Of a stretch of DNA of 64,000 nt, positions 17,767 through 26,831 are shown piece by piece. The DNA comes from Acidovorax sp. (lineage in GTDB: Bacteria > Pseudomonadota > Gammaproteobacteria > Burkholderiales > Burkholderiaceae_C): the NCBI GenBank assembly GCA_031277855.1, contig JAITLO010000008.1:1-64000 (forward strand). Reading direction: 5' to 3'. How positions within the stretch are numbered: the first letter of the stretch is position 1; the number at the start of each line of letters is the position of its first letter. The position numbers and the translations under genes are program-made. The notes under the pieces were generated by a model. That model worked only from the letters and a program-made list of their open reading frames with translations. It searched no databases and was not told where the DNA came from.

Positions 17767-20321
17767 GCGAAGCAAAGATGTGCATAAATCCTTGTGAAAC
17801 CTGCGAAAAAAATGGGCTTCCAATACTTTTAACACGCTATGCGATTCATGCCGTGGAAAGTCGTAGTGCTGCATTGATGGGGTGGGATTTTGGAGAAAGT
17901 CAGGTTAATAAAATTTCATTGGGGGAAAATACAAAATATGGGCTTAGACTGCTGCGCAGTGGCTATGTGTATGTATATGATGAAGCGCGTAAATACCGAG
18001 ATGAGTATTTTGTCACGGTTGATGGGTTTTTGACAAAAATGCCGCCGCGCCCTAAAGTGGGAAGCCGTGCAGTTCCTGCAACTGAATTTTCCTGTGCTCG
18101 CAGTGGAGCAGCGCCGCTGGCAAGTGTTATCACCATTCGTAACCCTAAACATGCAAGCAATGTTTGGATTGGTTTTAGCGATGTGGAATGGACTAAGGAG
18201 ACTTGGAAGCGCCATGAAGATGCTGCATATCGGAAACGGCATATGCAGAAGATCGTCATTATTGATGGCAAAGTGGCAGCACAGCCGCATACGGCTCCCA
18301 TTGAGCGGGTTGATGCGTTGGTTCCCGAGTACAAGTTGAATTCAGAAATTAGCGATAAGTACATTAAGCCTTGGGCACCATTTCAATTCAATGACAGGGT
18401 TCTGCAAGTGAAGGATTTGAAGGCCGCAGTGCAGAAAGAAAGGCCGCAGGGTGGAGCGGCGATTGTGGCTTTGCATGACCCGGCCTCTATTGCTGCAGAG
18501 CTTGACGCTTTAATGAACTATCGACTGAAAAGATTTATGGGGGACGCAAAGCGGCAGCACCCATTGGCAACATCGCAAGCAATTGAGCAGCTAGAAAATG
18601 CAATTCGTACACAGGCTGTTGATCGTGAGGAGTCGTTTGGTGAAGAGAGGGCAACTAAAATTTCTGAGTTTGACGATTCCGGTGAGATGTTTGAGAGTTA
18701 TCGTGCTGCAAAATCAGAGCTAATAAAAGATATGCGTACTGTGACACCTGCCGAGATGAAGCGGGTCGCAGATAAGGCATGGAAGCCATATGCAGAAAAA
18801 ATCGACGAGTCTGCAATGAAGGTATGGCGAAGCGAGTACGAAAAAGAGTTGGGAAAATTTGATGCTGAGCATATATCCCCATTGGCTAAAGCACATAGAG
18901 ACTGGATGAAGTGCGATGCAACCAGTGAATACTTTGCTTGTAACTTTGACGAGGCAGATGTAGATAACGGCCTAGCTTATGTATTAACCCTGTCGCAGTG
19001 CATGGGGAGTACGCAGGATAAGGCAGCGTGCTTTGATCTTTACACGGAGTGGCTAAGTGCTAGCACATTTGAAAAAACCAATCTGCTGCTGAATGCATTT
19101 GCGTTGAATCAAGAAATAGCCAAGGAGAAACTCCAGAAAGCTGCGGAAGTCAGCCTGGACTGGCGCGGCTTCTCTTGGGATGCCTTGGCTGGCTCTTTGG
19201 GGGAAACCTACAAAGGCAACTGGGCCAAAATGGCAGAGGCCATCGGATCTCACTTGGTAACTCGGGCCATGGGTCCTTTAGCAAAAATCGCGGACCAATC
19301 TGCAGCCGCAGGGCGAGCCAAGCTGTCACTGGTCAGCATGTCGGTTTTTTCCGGAAAGCCCTATACGGTAATTGATGTAGTAGGGAGCAAAAAACGCTTT
19401 CGGGAAATGTTGGTCAAGCAATTGATCAAATTATCAGGGCAGCCCCTTAACGAAAATAAAATACGACGTGCCGTGGCTGCGGAAATACGAAGAATGGAAA
19501 TTTCAGGAACTAAGCTGGATGGGCGGGAGAGCAAGCGGTTTCTAATATTTTTGGATGAATCGCATCTGAAAGGAATGCCTTCCAAGCTCAGTGCTGCTGA
19601 CAAGGTGAAATATGCAGTCGAAAAACTCAGTACAGTCGAAAAGATAGAGATGCTTGAGATGGGGCACTGGCGTACCAAACTGGGGCAGCCGCGAGCTGCA
19701 ATGGTCAATGGTAGCTACCCCTATTTAGTGGGGCTGATCGGTGCGATATTTCAGTACCAGGCAATGGCCAAGTTGGGAGAGGATGAGCAAAAATCCATGA
19801 GCCATGAAATAACAGAGAGTCGCTATCGTCTAGGGGCCGGAATCACGGCATTTTGGGGGACCGTGGCGGATTTGACTGGAAAAGGGTTAGAAAAGACAGC
19901 GCTATTTATTCCGAAAGTAGCTAAGGGACTAGCTCCGGTAGTAGGGCGGATATTTTCCTATATTGGAAGCCGTGCAGGAATTATCGGGGCGGGAGTTGTC
20001 GCTTACTGGGACGGGAAGGCCGGGCTGAAATATCTTGGGGAGAGAAAATATGGCATGGCTGTTTTGTGTGGGGCTTCTGCTTTTTTGGGTATTAGTTCCG
20101 CATTTTTGTTATTATTCTCGACATCTGTCGCTTGGGCTGGGACCATTGCTTTAATAATGATTTCTCTTCTTATCGCAATGGCTGTTTTGATTGAATATTT
20201 GAAGGATAACAAGATTCAAGAGTGGCTCAAGCGTTGCTATTGGAAAAATAATAGTTATGAAATGGATAAATATCCAGATATTGAAATTGAAATGAAGCAG
20301 CTGAGCTTGGCTGCGGGATGA
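17763..20321 (+). CDS. Candidate T6SS effector, VasX-like/BTH_I2691-like, membrane-active
   Basis: A large protein (852 residues) encoded in the effector position after vgrG and a DUF4123 adaptor. The N-terminus (CINPCETCEKNGLPILLTRYAI, then a GLRLLRSGYVYVYDEARK segment, residues about 7-75) resembles the N-terminal region of VasX-type and BTH_I2691-type T6SS effectors. A long, charged, helical middle follows (about 230-560). The last part has hydrophobic segments near 690-740 and two strong membrane helices at about 762-817, then a basic tail. This fits a colicin-like pore-forming or membrane-disrupting toxin. No nuclease or peptidase motif was seen. Toxicity is inferred, not shown. Confidence 0.75.
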   Translation: MSEAKMCINPCETCEKNGLPILLTRYAIHAVESRSAALMGWDFGESQVNKISLGENTKYGLRLLRSGYVYVYDEARKYRDEYFVTVDGFLTKMPPRPKVGSRAVPATEFSCARSGAAPLASVITIRNPKHASNVWIGFSDVEWTKETWKRHEDAAYRKRHMQKIVIIDGKVAAQPHTAPIERVDALVPEYKLNSEISDKYIKPWAPFQFNDRVLQVKDLKAAVQKERPQGGAAIVALHDPASIAAELDALMNYRLKRFMGDAKRQHPLATSQAIEQLENAIRTQAVDREESFGEERATKISEFDDSGEMFESYRAAKSELIKDMRTVTPAEMKRVADKAWKPYAEKIDESAMKVWRSEYEKELGKFDAEHISPLAKAHRDWMKCDATSEYFACNFDEADVDNGLAYVLTLSQCMGSTQDKAACFDLYTEWLSASTFEKTNLLLNAFALNQEIAKEKLQKAAEVSLDWRGFSWDALAGSLGETYKGNWAKMAEAIGSHLVTRAMGPLAKIADQSAAAGRAKLSLVSMSVFSGKPYTVIDVVGSKKRFREMLVKQLIKLSGQPLNENKIRRAVAAEIRRMEISGTKLDGRESKRFLIFLDESHLKGMPSKLSAADKVKYAVEKLSTVEKIEMLEMGHWRTKLGQPRAAMVNGSYPYLVGLIGAIFQYQAMAKLGEDEQKSMSHEITESRYRLGAGITAFWGTVADLTGKGLEKTALFIPKVAKGLAPVVGRIFSYIGSRAGIIGAGVVAYWDGKAGLKYLGERKYGMAVLCGASAFLGISSAFLLLFSTSVAWAGTIALIMISLLIAMAVLIEYLKDNKIQEWLKRCYWKNNSYEMDKYPDIEIEMKQLSLAAG

Positions 20322-20324
20322 TGT

Positions 20325-21311
20325 ATGGAATTCAGTGGATTTTTCAAGCCTTATGAAAAAAACCGGCCTCTCAAAGAGGAGGAGCGGCAACGTCAGCTAC
20401 ACCAGAAGCAGCGACTAGATGTGGACCCTGTCTATCAATTGAGTGTGATTGATTTTAATTCAAATTATATGGAGTTGGTTGATAAGTGGTTTGTGTCTCG
20501 AGGAGCTCCGACATCAGGCGCATTAATTTTGGGATTTTTTGTATTGTTTGTAGTTGGTGCGTGGCCATACTATTATTTTACGGAAGAAAGTGTTGGGGAT
20601 GGATTCGGCTTGGCTGCCCTAAGCATAACGCTTATTTCTCTTCTCCCTATGGCCTTATCAATTTGGCTATTTAAGAAAGATGCATTTCGATTTACTTATT
20701 TTCCTATTCGTATTAATCGGAAAACACGAATGGTGCATGTTTTTCGTACGGATGGAACTGTTTTGAGTTCCTCCTGGGATGATGTTTTTTTCTGTATTTC
20801 TGAATTGCCGAGAAATAATTTTGAAATTCATGGGAATATATTAAATGATGACGGTGATACAGTTAAGGAGACGTTCGCATTTATGTTGTGGGGGGTGGGT
20901 GTCCGTGATCTCGGGGAATTGTTAAGATATTGGGAATTTGTGCGCCGATATATGGAGGAAGGGCCTGAATCAGTTTTAAATATTGTCGAGTACTGCTTAC
21001 CTATTAAGAATCAGCGAGAAAGCTTTGCTTTCGGATTCCATAGAATGCACGGCGAATCAGCTCATGTGAATTTTATATTTCAAATTGTTTTTTTGTTGAT
21101 GTATTTTATTTTTTATCCAGGCCGCTGGATAGCAATGCACACCAGCAAACTCCCCATCTGGCCGCAGGAGACTGAAGAAGCTTGTACGATCGATCCTGAT
21201 GATCCTTTTCGTAAAGATGCATCAATGAACAAGCCTATTGCTGACAACTTGCCAATTTATTTTGTGGCTGCAGTTGGCATCGCGCTGCTAGCGGCTTGGG
21301 TACTGTGGTAG
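20325..21311 (+). CDS. Predicted inner-membrane protein, DUF6708-like, immunity candidate
   Basis: A 328-residue protein starting 3 bp after the effector stop. It has about four membrane helices: two close together near residues 65-118, one near 245-265 and one at the very C-terminus. Between them is a soluble domain with FPIRINRKTRMVHVFR and YWEFVRRYMEEGPESV. The next gene carries matching segments, so the two are paralogues; both look like the DUF6708 family often found beside T6SS effectors. Immunity to a membrane-acting toxin is the simplest role, but this is inferred from context. Very AT-rich compared with the rest of the window. Confidence 0.65.
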   Translation: MEFSGFFKPYEKNRPLKEEERQRQLHQKQRLDVDPVYQLSVIDFNSNYMELVDKWFVSRGAPTSGALILGFFVLFVVGAWPYYYFTEESVGDGFGLAALSITLISLLPMALSIWLFKKDAFRFTYFPIRINRKTRMVHVFRTDGTVLSSSWDDVFFCISELPRNNFEIHGNILNDDGDTVKETFAFMLWGVGVRDLGELLRYWEFVRRYMEEGPESVLNIVEYCLPIKNQRESFAFGFHRMHGESAHVNFIFQIVFLLMYFIFYPGRWIAMHTSKLPIWPQETEEACTIDPDDPFRKDASMNKPIADNLPIYFVAAVGIALLAAWVLW

Positions 21312-21430
21312 CTTTCCAGTCAAGAAAGACGGGGTCAATTTTTTCAGAACTGGGGTCCACATCAAAGCGAGGCGCAAATGCTTAGCAAGCTGGATGATGC
21401 CGTTGGTGATGCGAAGGCGGGAGGTTAAGC
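21312..21430 (-). other. Possible insertion-sequence scar between the two DUF6708-like genes
   Basis: This 119-bp gap is GC-richer than its surroundings. On the minus strand it begins with codons reading LRITNGIIQLAKHLR (about 21370-21420), which resembles the C-terminus of a transposase, possibly ISL3-type. Next to it lies TGTGGACCCCAGTTC followed by AAAAAATTGACCCC, like an IS terminus. It may mark where an element was once inserted and lost. Recognition is tentative. Confidence 0.3.
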
Positions 21431-22489
21431 ATGTTTGAAGCACCTGTAGCGCTTGCGTGGGATCGTCGTCAGCACGGACAAAAAGCGGCTGTGGAAATTG
21501 TGGGCGATATCCATGAATACACCAAGCTCTACAGCTCCAAGGAATCGGTGGACTATCCGTGGATAAATGCACGCCAGTTATTCGATTTCAATGAGCATTT
21601 TATTGAGTGGGGTAGTCCAGTGCGAGATAGGGGGGGGGCATTTATGACCTCATTGCTTGTGATGCTCTTAGTAATAATGCCGATATTAGGTTTCTATTGG
21701 ATATATATCTATAATAATGAATTCACTGTAACTTCAGTACTGATACTTCTAGGTGGGCTTCTGTTTGGTTGGCTTTCCACGACCGTTTATTGGTATATAT
21801 ATCTTCGTGCCACCCTGCTCACCGCCCTATGTGCCCGTTATCGATTTAATCGCACCACGCGCAAAGTTTATGTGCTGCGTCCGCGCCAGTTTGGCGGCAA
21901 TGTGGTGTTGGATTGGGACAGGGTGCAGGCACATCCCTATTGGCGGGCACCCGGAAATCTCAAGCTGGAGCCGGGCTTTCAACACAATACCGGGCTGCGG
22001 GAAGCCAGAGCCAATGCCAGTGGCGGCTTCATGATGACACGTGGCCTGCTGCTGTACTGGCCGCCGCTGGATGCTGAAGACCCCAATCGCAAGGGCGAGG
22101 AGCTGCTATGGGTGGGGCAATGGCAGTCGGGGGTGAGTGACTGGGAATACATACGCCGCTTTATGGAAGAGGGCATGGATGCAGTGCCCAAACCCGAGGC
22201 CAGCCACTACCGGCGCAAGGGACGCAGTACCATGCTGCAGCACTACTGGGAGGAAGAAATGGATCCTGAGATTCGCCAGGCAGAGTTGCTGGGCGAGCCA
22301 GATCCCAGGGCCAAGCTCTCCTTCATAGGCAGATTGCTGCCACTGCCCTTTTTGTTTGCCAACAGCCTGGGTCAATGGCTGTGCTATTGGCCGACCTTCC
22401 CCAAGGAATGGAACAGCGACTGCGGCCAAAAACGCCGTGAAAGTGGCATTGGGCCGGAGGAGCCTTTGCGTTGGGAGGCCAAGCTTTGA
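21431..22489 (+). CDS. Second predicted inner-membrane protein, DUF6708-like, immunity candidate
   Basis: The protein has 352 residues with two membrane helices near 71-120 and a weaker one near 295-315. Its RYRFNRTTRKVYVLRP and DWEYIRRFMEEGMDAV segments match those of the preceding gene, showing common origin, though overall similarity is modest. The sequence changes character inside the gene: the membrane-helix part (to about 21800) is AT-rich, the remainder is GC-rich like the chromosome. It may be a second immunity gene, an orphan immunity left from another effector, or an accessory factor. Confidence 0.6.
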   Translation: MFEAPVALAWDRRQHGQKAAVEIVGDIHEYTKLYSSKESVDYPWINARQLFDFNEHFIEWGSPVRDRGGAFMTSLLVMLLVIMPILGFYWIYIYNNEFTVTSVLILLGGLLFGWLSTTVYWYIYLRATLLTALCARYRFNRTTRKVYVLRPRQFGGNVVLDWDRVQAHPYWRAPGNLKLEPGFQHNTGLREARANASGGFMMTRGLLLYWPPLDAEDPNRKGEELLWVGQWQSGVSDWEYIRRFMEEGMDAVPKPEASHYRRKGRSTMLQHYWEEEMDPEIRQAELLGEPDPRAKLSFIGRLLPLPFLFANSLGQWLCYWPTFPKEWNSDCGQKRRESGIGPEEPLRWEAKL

Positions 22490-22679
22490 ATGGGTGTGAC
22501 CCAAGACACCCGTGGTATGTCAGCTGGTTATGCTACAAAGTCTGAGAGCGGCTGCCGCGCTGCGCATGTTTGGCCCTATGCCTCAGGGTTTGGCCCCGCG
22601 TGGCGCGTGATGCGGTATCTTTAGAATCGAGCACATACAGATTGACACAGGCAGCGGGCCCGGGCCCGGAGGAGTCCAG

Positions 22680-23198
22680 ATGACAGCCACAGAACAAAGC
22701 ATCCCCCCGTCCGCTGCCAAGCAGCGCGTGATCAAAAAATACCCCAACCGCAGGCTGTATGACACCGACACCTCTTCCTACATCACACTGGCAGAAGTGC
22801 GCCAGCTGGTGATCGAGCGCGAGCCTGTGGTGGTGCGTGATGCCAAGACGGGAGAGGATCTGACCCGCTCCATCCTGCTGCAAATCATTTTGGAAGAAGA
22901 GGCGGGCGGCGCACCCATGTTCAGCGAGGCCATGCTGGCGAACATGATTCGCTTCTACGGCCATGCCATGCAGGGCTATATGGGCAACTACATCGAGAAG
23001 AACGTGCAAATGTTCACCGACTTCCAGAACAAGATGGCCGAGCAGTCGGGTGTGGGCGGCTCGGACGCCTGGGTCAAGATGCTGCAAATGCCCAATCCCA
23101 TGCTGCCTACCGGCTATGCCGAGCAAGTGCAGAAGATGCAGGACCAGATGCAAAAGCAATCCGAGCAGATGCTGGCCATGTTCGGCCTCAAACGCTGA
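22680..23198 (+). CDS. phaR: Polyhydroxyalkanoate synthesis repressor PhaR
   Basis: PhaR binds PHA granules and DNA and represses phasin and PHA genes. The 172-residue protein has the diagnostic N-terminal domain RVIKKYPNRRLYDTDTSSYI, then VVVRDAKTGEDLTRSILLQI (about residues 15-70), followed by the PHB-accumulation regulatory domain with FYGHAMQGYMGNYIEKNV and a C-terminal Gln/Met-rich helix. No PHA synthase gene is beside it. A GGAGGA-like ribosome-binding site precedes the ATG and a strong terminator follows the gene. Confidence 0.92.
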   Translation: MTATEQSIPPSAAKQRVIKKYPNRRLYDTDTSSYITLAEVRQLVIEREPVVVRDAKTGEDLTRSILLQIILEEEAGGAPMFSEAMLANMIRFYGHAMQGYMGNYIEKNVQMFTDFQNKMAEQSGVGGSDAWVKMLQMPNPMLPTGYAEQVQKMQDQMQKQSEQMLAMFGLKR

Positions 23199-23222
23199 GT
23201 AGCGCAGGCTTGCCAACAAGAG

Positions 23223-23244
23223 CGGACCGTGAGGTCCGTTTTTT
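23223..23244 (+). terminator. Rho-independent terminator of phaR
   Basis: Stem CGGACC/GGTCCG with a GTGA loop followed by six T, 25 bp after the phaR stop codon. Confidence 0.85.
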
Positions 23245-23399
23245 ATGTCTGCATGGGAGCGTGCAGCGGGTGCAAAGCCGCGCCGCGGCATGGATTGCCT
23301 GTGGCGGATAAAATAGGGGGTTAATGTCGGCTCGCTGGCCAAAGGGCTGGTGATGATCCCCGTGGACTGCGCGGGTGAGCCTCAAGCTAAAAGACCCCC

Positions 23400-24800
23400 A
23401 TGACCAGCGCAAGCAACACCCCCACACAAGCCGTACCCAAAGTGGGCTTTGTGTCCCTCGGCTGCCCCAAGGCACTCACGGACAGCGAGCTCATCCTCAC
23501 CCAGCTCAGCGCAGAGGGCTACCAGACCTCCAAGACCTTTGAAGGCGCGGATCTGGTCATCGTCAACACCTGCGGCTTCATCGATGACGCCGTCAAGGAA
23601 AGCCTGGACACCATTGGCGAGGCCCTGGCTGCCAATGGCAAGGTGATCGTCACCGGCTGCCTGGGCGCCAAGGCCGGCAAGGAGGGCGGTGCCAGCATGG
23701 TGGCTGAGGTGCACCCCAGCGTGCTGGCTGTGACCGGGCCGCACGCCACGCAGGAGGTGATGGATGCCGTGCACCAGCACCTGCCCAAGCCCCACGACCC
23801 CTTTGTGGACCTGGTGCCCGGCAGCTTTGGTGATGCCGGCATCAAGCTCACGCCCAAGCACTATGCCTATCTGAAGATTTCCGAGGGCTGCAACCACCGC
23901 TGCACCTTCTGCATCATCCCCAGCATGCGCGGCGACTTGGTGTCGCGCCCGATTGGTGATGTGCTCAAAGAAGCCAAGGCCCTGTTTGAAGGCGGCGTCA
24001 AGGAGCTGCTGGTCATCAGCCAAGATACGTCCGCCTATGGTGTGGATGTGAAGTACCGCACCGGTTTTTGGGACGGCAAGCCGGTCAAGACCCGCATGCT
24101 GGAGCTGACCGAAGAGCTGGGCAAGCTGGCCGCCGCACACGGCGCCTGGGTGCGTCTGCACTATGTCTATCCCTATCCCACGGTGGACAACATCTTGCCG
24201 CTGATGGCCCAGGGCCTGGTCCTGCCTTATCTGGACGTGCCGCTGCAGCACAGCCACCCCGATGTGCTCAAGCGCATGAAGCGCCCGGCATCGGGTGAGA
24301 AGAACCTGGACCGCATCCGCGAGTGGCGCGCCATCTGCCCGGATCTGGTGATCCGCTCCACCTTCATCGCCGGCTTTCCCGGCGAGACCGAGGAAGAGTT
24401 TGAGCACCTGCTGGACTTTATCCGCGAGGCCGAGATCGACCGCGCCGGCTGCTTTGCCTACAGCCCGGTGGAAGGTGCGACCGCCAACGAGTTGCCCGGC
24501 ATGCTGCCCGAGGAAGTGCGCGAGGCCCGCCGTGCCCGCTTTATGGAAGTGGCCGAAGAGGTCTCCGCCAAGCGCCTGCAGCGCCGCGTGGGCCAGGTGA
24601 TGAAGGTGCTGGTGGACAAGTCCGTCAGCCTGGGCAAAAAGGGCGGTCTGGGCCGTACCTATGCCGATGCGCCCGAGATCGATGGCGTGGTCCACATCCA
24701 GCCGCCAGAAAAAGCCAGCAAGACCTACAAGGTGGGCGACCTCATCAGCGTGCGCATTCTGAGCGCGCAAGGCCATGATCTGGTGGGTATCCCGGTCTGA
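23400..24800 (+). CDS. rimO: Ribosomal protein S12 methylthiotransferase RimO
   Basis: RimO adds a methylthio group to an aspartate of ribosomal protein S12. In the 466 residues the N-terminal UPF0004 domain supplies Cys22, Cys58 and Cys87 for the auxiliary iron-sulfur cluster. The radical-SAM motif CNHRCTFC (Cys164, Cys168, Cys171) binds the SAM-cleaving cluster. A C-terminal TRAM domain spans about 395-462. [12 protein letters not shown] and the [22 protein letters not shown] context separate RimO from MiaB. It is a single gene, ending at its own terminator. Confidence 0.95.
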   Translation: MTSASNTPTQAVPKVGFVSLGCPKALTDSELILTQLSAEGYQTSKTFEGADLVIVNTCGFIDDAVKESLDTIGEALAANGKVIVTGCLGAKAGKEGGASMVAEVHPSVLAVTGPHATQEVMDAVHQHLPKPHDPFVDLVPGSFGDAGIKLTPKHYAYLKISEGCNHRCTFCIIPSMRGDLVSRPIGDVLKEAKALFEGGVKELLVISQDTSAYGVDVKYRTGFWDGKPVKTRMLELTEELGKLAAAHGAWVRLHYVYPYPTVDNILPLMAQGLVLPYLDVPLQHSHPDVLKRMKRPASGEKNLDRIREWRAICPDLVIRSTFIAGFPGETEEEFEHLLDFIREAEIDRAGCFAYSPVEGATANELPGMLPEEVREARRARFMEVAEEVSAKRLQRRVGQVMKVLVDKSVSLGKKGGLGRTYADAPEIDGVVHIQPPEKASKTYKVGDLISVRILSAQGHDLVGIPV

Positions 24801-24838
24801 TCAGGTCTAGAAAATGTGAGCGCTCCTAGCGCTTCCAT

Positions 24839-24877
24839 CAAAGGGTTGAATGGCTTTTGCTGTTCAACCCTTTTGTT
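24839..24877 (+). terminator. Rho-independent terminator of rimO
   Basis: Stem AAAGGGTTGAA/TTCAACCCTTT with a 12-base loop, then TTGTTT. A smaller palindrome GAGCGCTCCTAGCGCTT lies just ahead of it and resembles a family-specific intergenic repeat. Confidence 0.75.
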
Positions 24878-24930
24878 TATGGGCGGTAGTTGCTCTCTTT
24901 TTTAGGAGGGCAGAAAACACCCGCAGCCAC

Positions 24931-25398
24931 TCAGGTGGTGGGTATATAGCCCAGGGGTAGGGCCGTGGTCCATTTGATCTGCTCCATCGCAAAGCTGGAC
25001 GACACACCCGACAGCTCTATGCCTTTGACCAGGCGCTTGTACACCGCGTCATAGGCGCTCACATCGGGTACCACCACGCGCAGCAAATAGTCGATATCGC
25101 CGCTCATGCGATAGAACTCCACGATCTCGGGGATCTCGTTGATCACCCGCGTGAGCTGGTGCATCCACTGGTCGTTGTGTTGGGTGGTGCGTATGGACAC
25201 AAACACCGTCACGCCCACATTCAGCTTTTGTGGCGAGAGCAGGGCCACGCGCCGCTGGATAAAGCCTTCCTGCTCCAGTTTTTGCAGTCTGCGCCAGCAG
25301 GGCGTGGAGGACAGGTGCACGGCCTCGCTGAGTTGCTGCAGCGAGAGGCTGGCATCTTCCTGCAACAGCGACAGAATTTTTAGGTCTATCCGGTCCAT
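24931..25398 (-). CDS. Lrp/AsnC-family transcriptional regulator
   Basis: A typical Lrp-type regulator of 155 residues. The N-terminal winged helix reads MDRIDLKILSLLQEDASLS and STPCWRRLQKLEQEGFI; the C-terminal RAM/ligand-binding part has VTVFVSIRT and YRMSGDIDYLLRVVV. The ATG at 25396-25398 puts the helix-turn-helix at the normal distance from the start; longer frames would add a non-homologous extension. It is divergent from the cystathionine beta-lyase-like gene, which it probably regulates in response to an amino acid. Confidence 0.9.
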   Translation of the reverse strand: MDRIDLKILSLLQEDASLSLQQLSEAVHLSSTPCWRRLQKLEQEGFIQRRVALLSPQKLNVGVTVFVSIRTTQHNDQWMHQLTRVINEIPEIVEFYRMSGDIDYLLRVVVPDVSAYDAVYKRLVKGIELSGVSSSFAMEQIKWTTALPLGYIPTT

Positions 25399-25549
25399 TG
25401 GTGAAAAATTTCTATAAACAAAAAGATGAATAGAAATATTTTGCCAGAACATGCCCGAAACGGCTTCAAAACGAATCCCTTTTCCAAGGCGTAATTCCTA
25501 GACTGGAGCGCATAACAAGTACCGCTCATCAGCTCTGTTTTTCGCCGCC

Positions 25550-26758
25550 ATGTCCCACAAAACGCACGCTTCCACCTTTCTGGCCCACGCCGCTCGCTGC
25601 CCCGAGCAGCACCACGGCATGGTCAACACGCCCATCTATCGCGGCTCCACCATTCTGTCTTCCACGCTGGAGCAATGGGAAAGCCGCAAGCAGCCCGACA
25701 ACCCCTACGCCTCCTACGGCCGCTTTGGCACGCCCACCACGGGCGCGCTGGAAGAGGTCGTGGCCCAGGCCGAGGGTGGTTACCGTTCTCTGGTCCTGCC
25801 ATCCGGCCTGGCGGCCTGCACCCACGCCATCCTGGCCCTGGTGAGCGCGGGCGACCATGTGCTGCTGCCCGACAGCGTTTACGGCCCCACGCGCGCCTTT
25901 GCCCAGCAGGTGCTGGCGCGCTTTGGCATAGAGGCCGAGTTCTACGACCCCTGCATAGGCGCCGGCATTGCCCACCAGATCAGCCCGCGCACCCGGGTGG
26001 TGTTTGTGGAGGCACCGGGCTCGGGCACTTTCGAGATGCAGGACATCCCCGCCATTGCCCACCAGGCCCACGCCGTGGGTGCCTATGTGGTCATGGACAA
26101 CACCTGGGCCACGCCGCTGTTCTTCAAGCCCTTCGAGCATGGGGTGGATGTGTCCGTGCAGGCCGGCACCAAGTACATGGTCGGCCATTCGGATGCCATC
26201 CTGGGCGTGGTCACTGCCAACGAGCGTGCCTGGCCGCTGCTGCGCAAGGGTGTGCAGGACTTTGGCCAGACCATAGGCCCGGATGATGTCTTCCTGGCGC
26301 TGCGCGGCATGCGCACGCTGGCCCTGCGCATGCAGCAGCACTGGGCCACCGGCCTGCATCTGGCACAGGTGCTGCAGTGCCATCCGCTGGTGGAGCGTGT
26401 CATGCACCCGGCCTTGCCCACCGACCCCGGCCATACCTTGTGGAAGCGTGACTTCCTGGGCGCCAGCGGCCTGTTCTCGATTGCGCTGCAGCCCATGGAC
26501 CGCCAGGCCCTGGCCGCCTTCATCGACAACCTGCAGCTGTTTGGCATCGGCCTGTCCTGGGGCGGCTACGAAAGCCTGGTCGTGCCCCTGGACCACCCCA
26601 AGCGCAATACCCGCGCCTGGGATCTGCAAGGCCCGCTGGTGCGCATCCATGCCGGTCTGGAGGATGCAGGCGATCTGGCGGCCGACCTGCTCCAGGGGCT
26701 GGAGGCCGCCCAGCACTGCATGGCGCGCAAGGTGTCGGCCCTGGTATCCGTAGCCTGA
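25550..26758 (+). CDS. metC: Cystathionine beta-lyase (Cys/Met-metabolism PLP enzyme)
   Basis: A 402-residue PLP enzyme of the Cys/Met-metabolism family. The ring-stacking YGRFGTPTT, LPSGLAACTHAILAL, the cofactor aspartate in VMDNTWATP and the Schiff-base lysine Lys208 in AGTKYMVGHSD are all present. SWGGYESLV near the C-terminus is typical of MetC. The enzyme would cleave cystathionine to homocysteine, pyruvate and ammonia; a related C-S lyase role is possible. It faces an Lrp-type regulator across a 150-bp region. Confidence 0.85.
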   Translation: MSHKTHASTFLAHAARCPEQHHGMVNTPIYRGSTILSSTLEQWESRKQPDNPYASYGRFGTPTTGALEEVVAQAEGGYRSLVLPSGLAACTHAILALVSAGDHVLLPDSVYGPTRAFAQQVLARFGIEAEFYDPCIGAGIAHQISPRTRVVFVEAPGSGTFEMQDIPAIAHQAHAVGAYVVMDNTWATPLFFKPFEHGVDVSVQAGTKYMVGHSDAILGVVTANERAWPLLRKGVQDFGQTIGPDDVFLALRGMRTLALRMQQHWATGLHLAQVLQCHPLVERVMHPALPTDPGHTLWKRDFLGASGLFSIALQPMDRQALAAFIDNLQLFGIGLSWGGYESLVVPLDHPKRNTRAWDLQGPLVRIHAGLEDAGDLAADLLQGLEAAQHCMARKVSALVSVA

Positions 26759-26831
26759 GTCGGATTTCCCAACAAAAGTAACCTCAGATTACTTTCTTTG
26801 ACTTTCAATGACCTTCAAAAAGGAGACAAGC

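Noticed and set aside
25529..26716. Minus-strand open frame opposite metC
   Set aside because: No recognisable motif; the metC active-site motifs on the plus strand are intact over the whole range.
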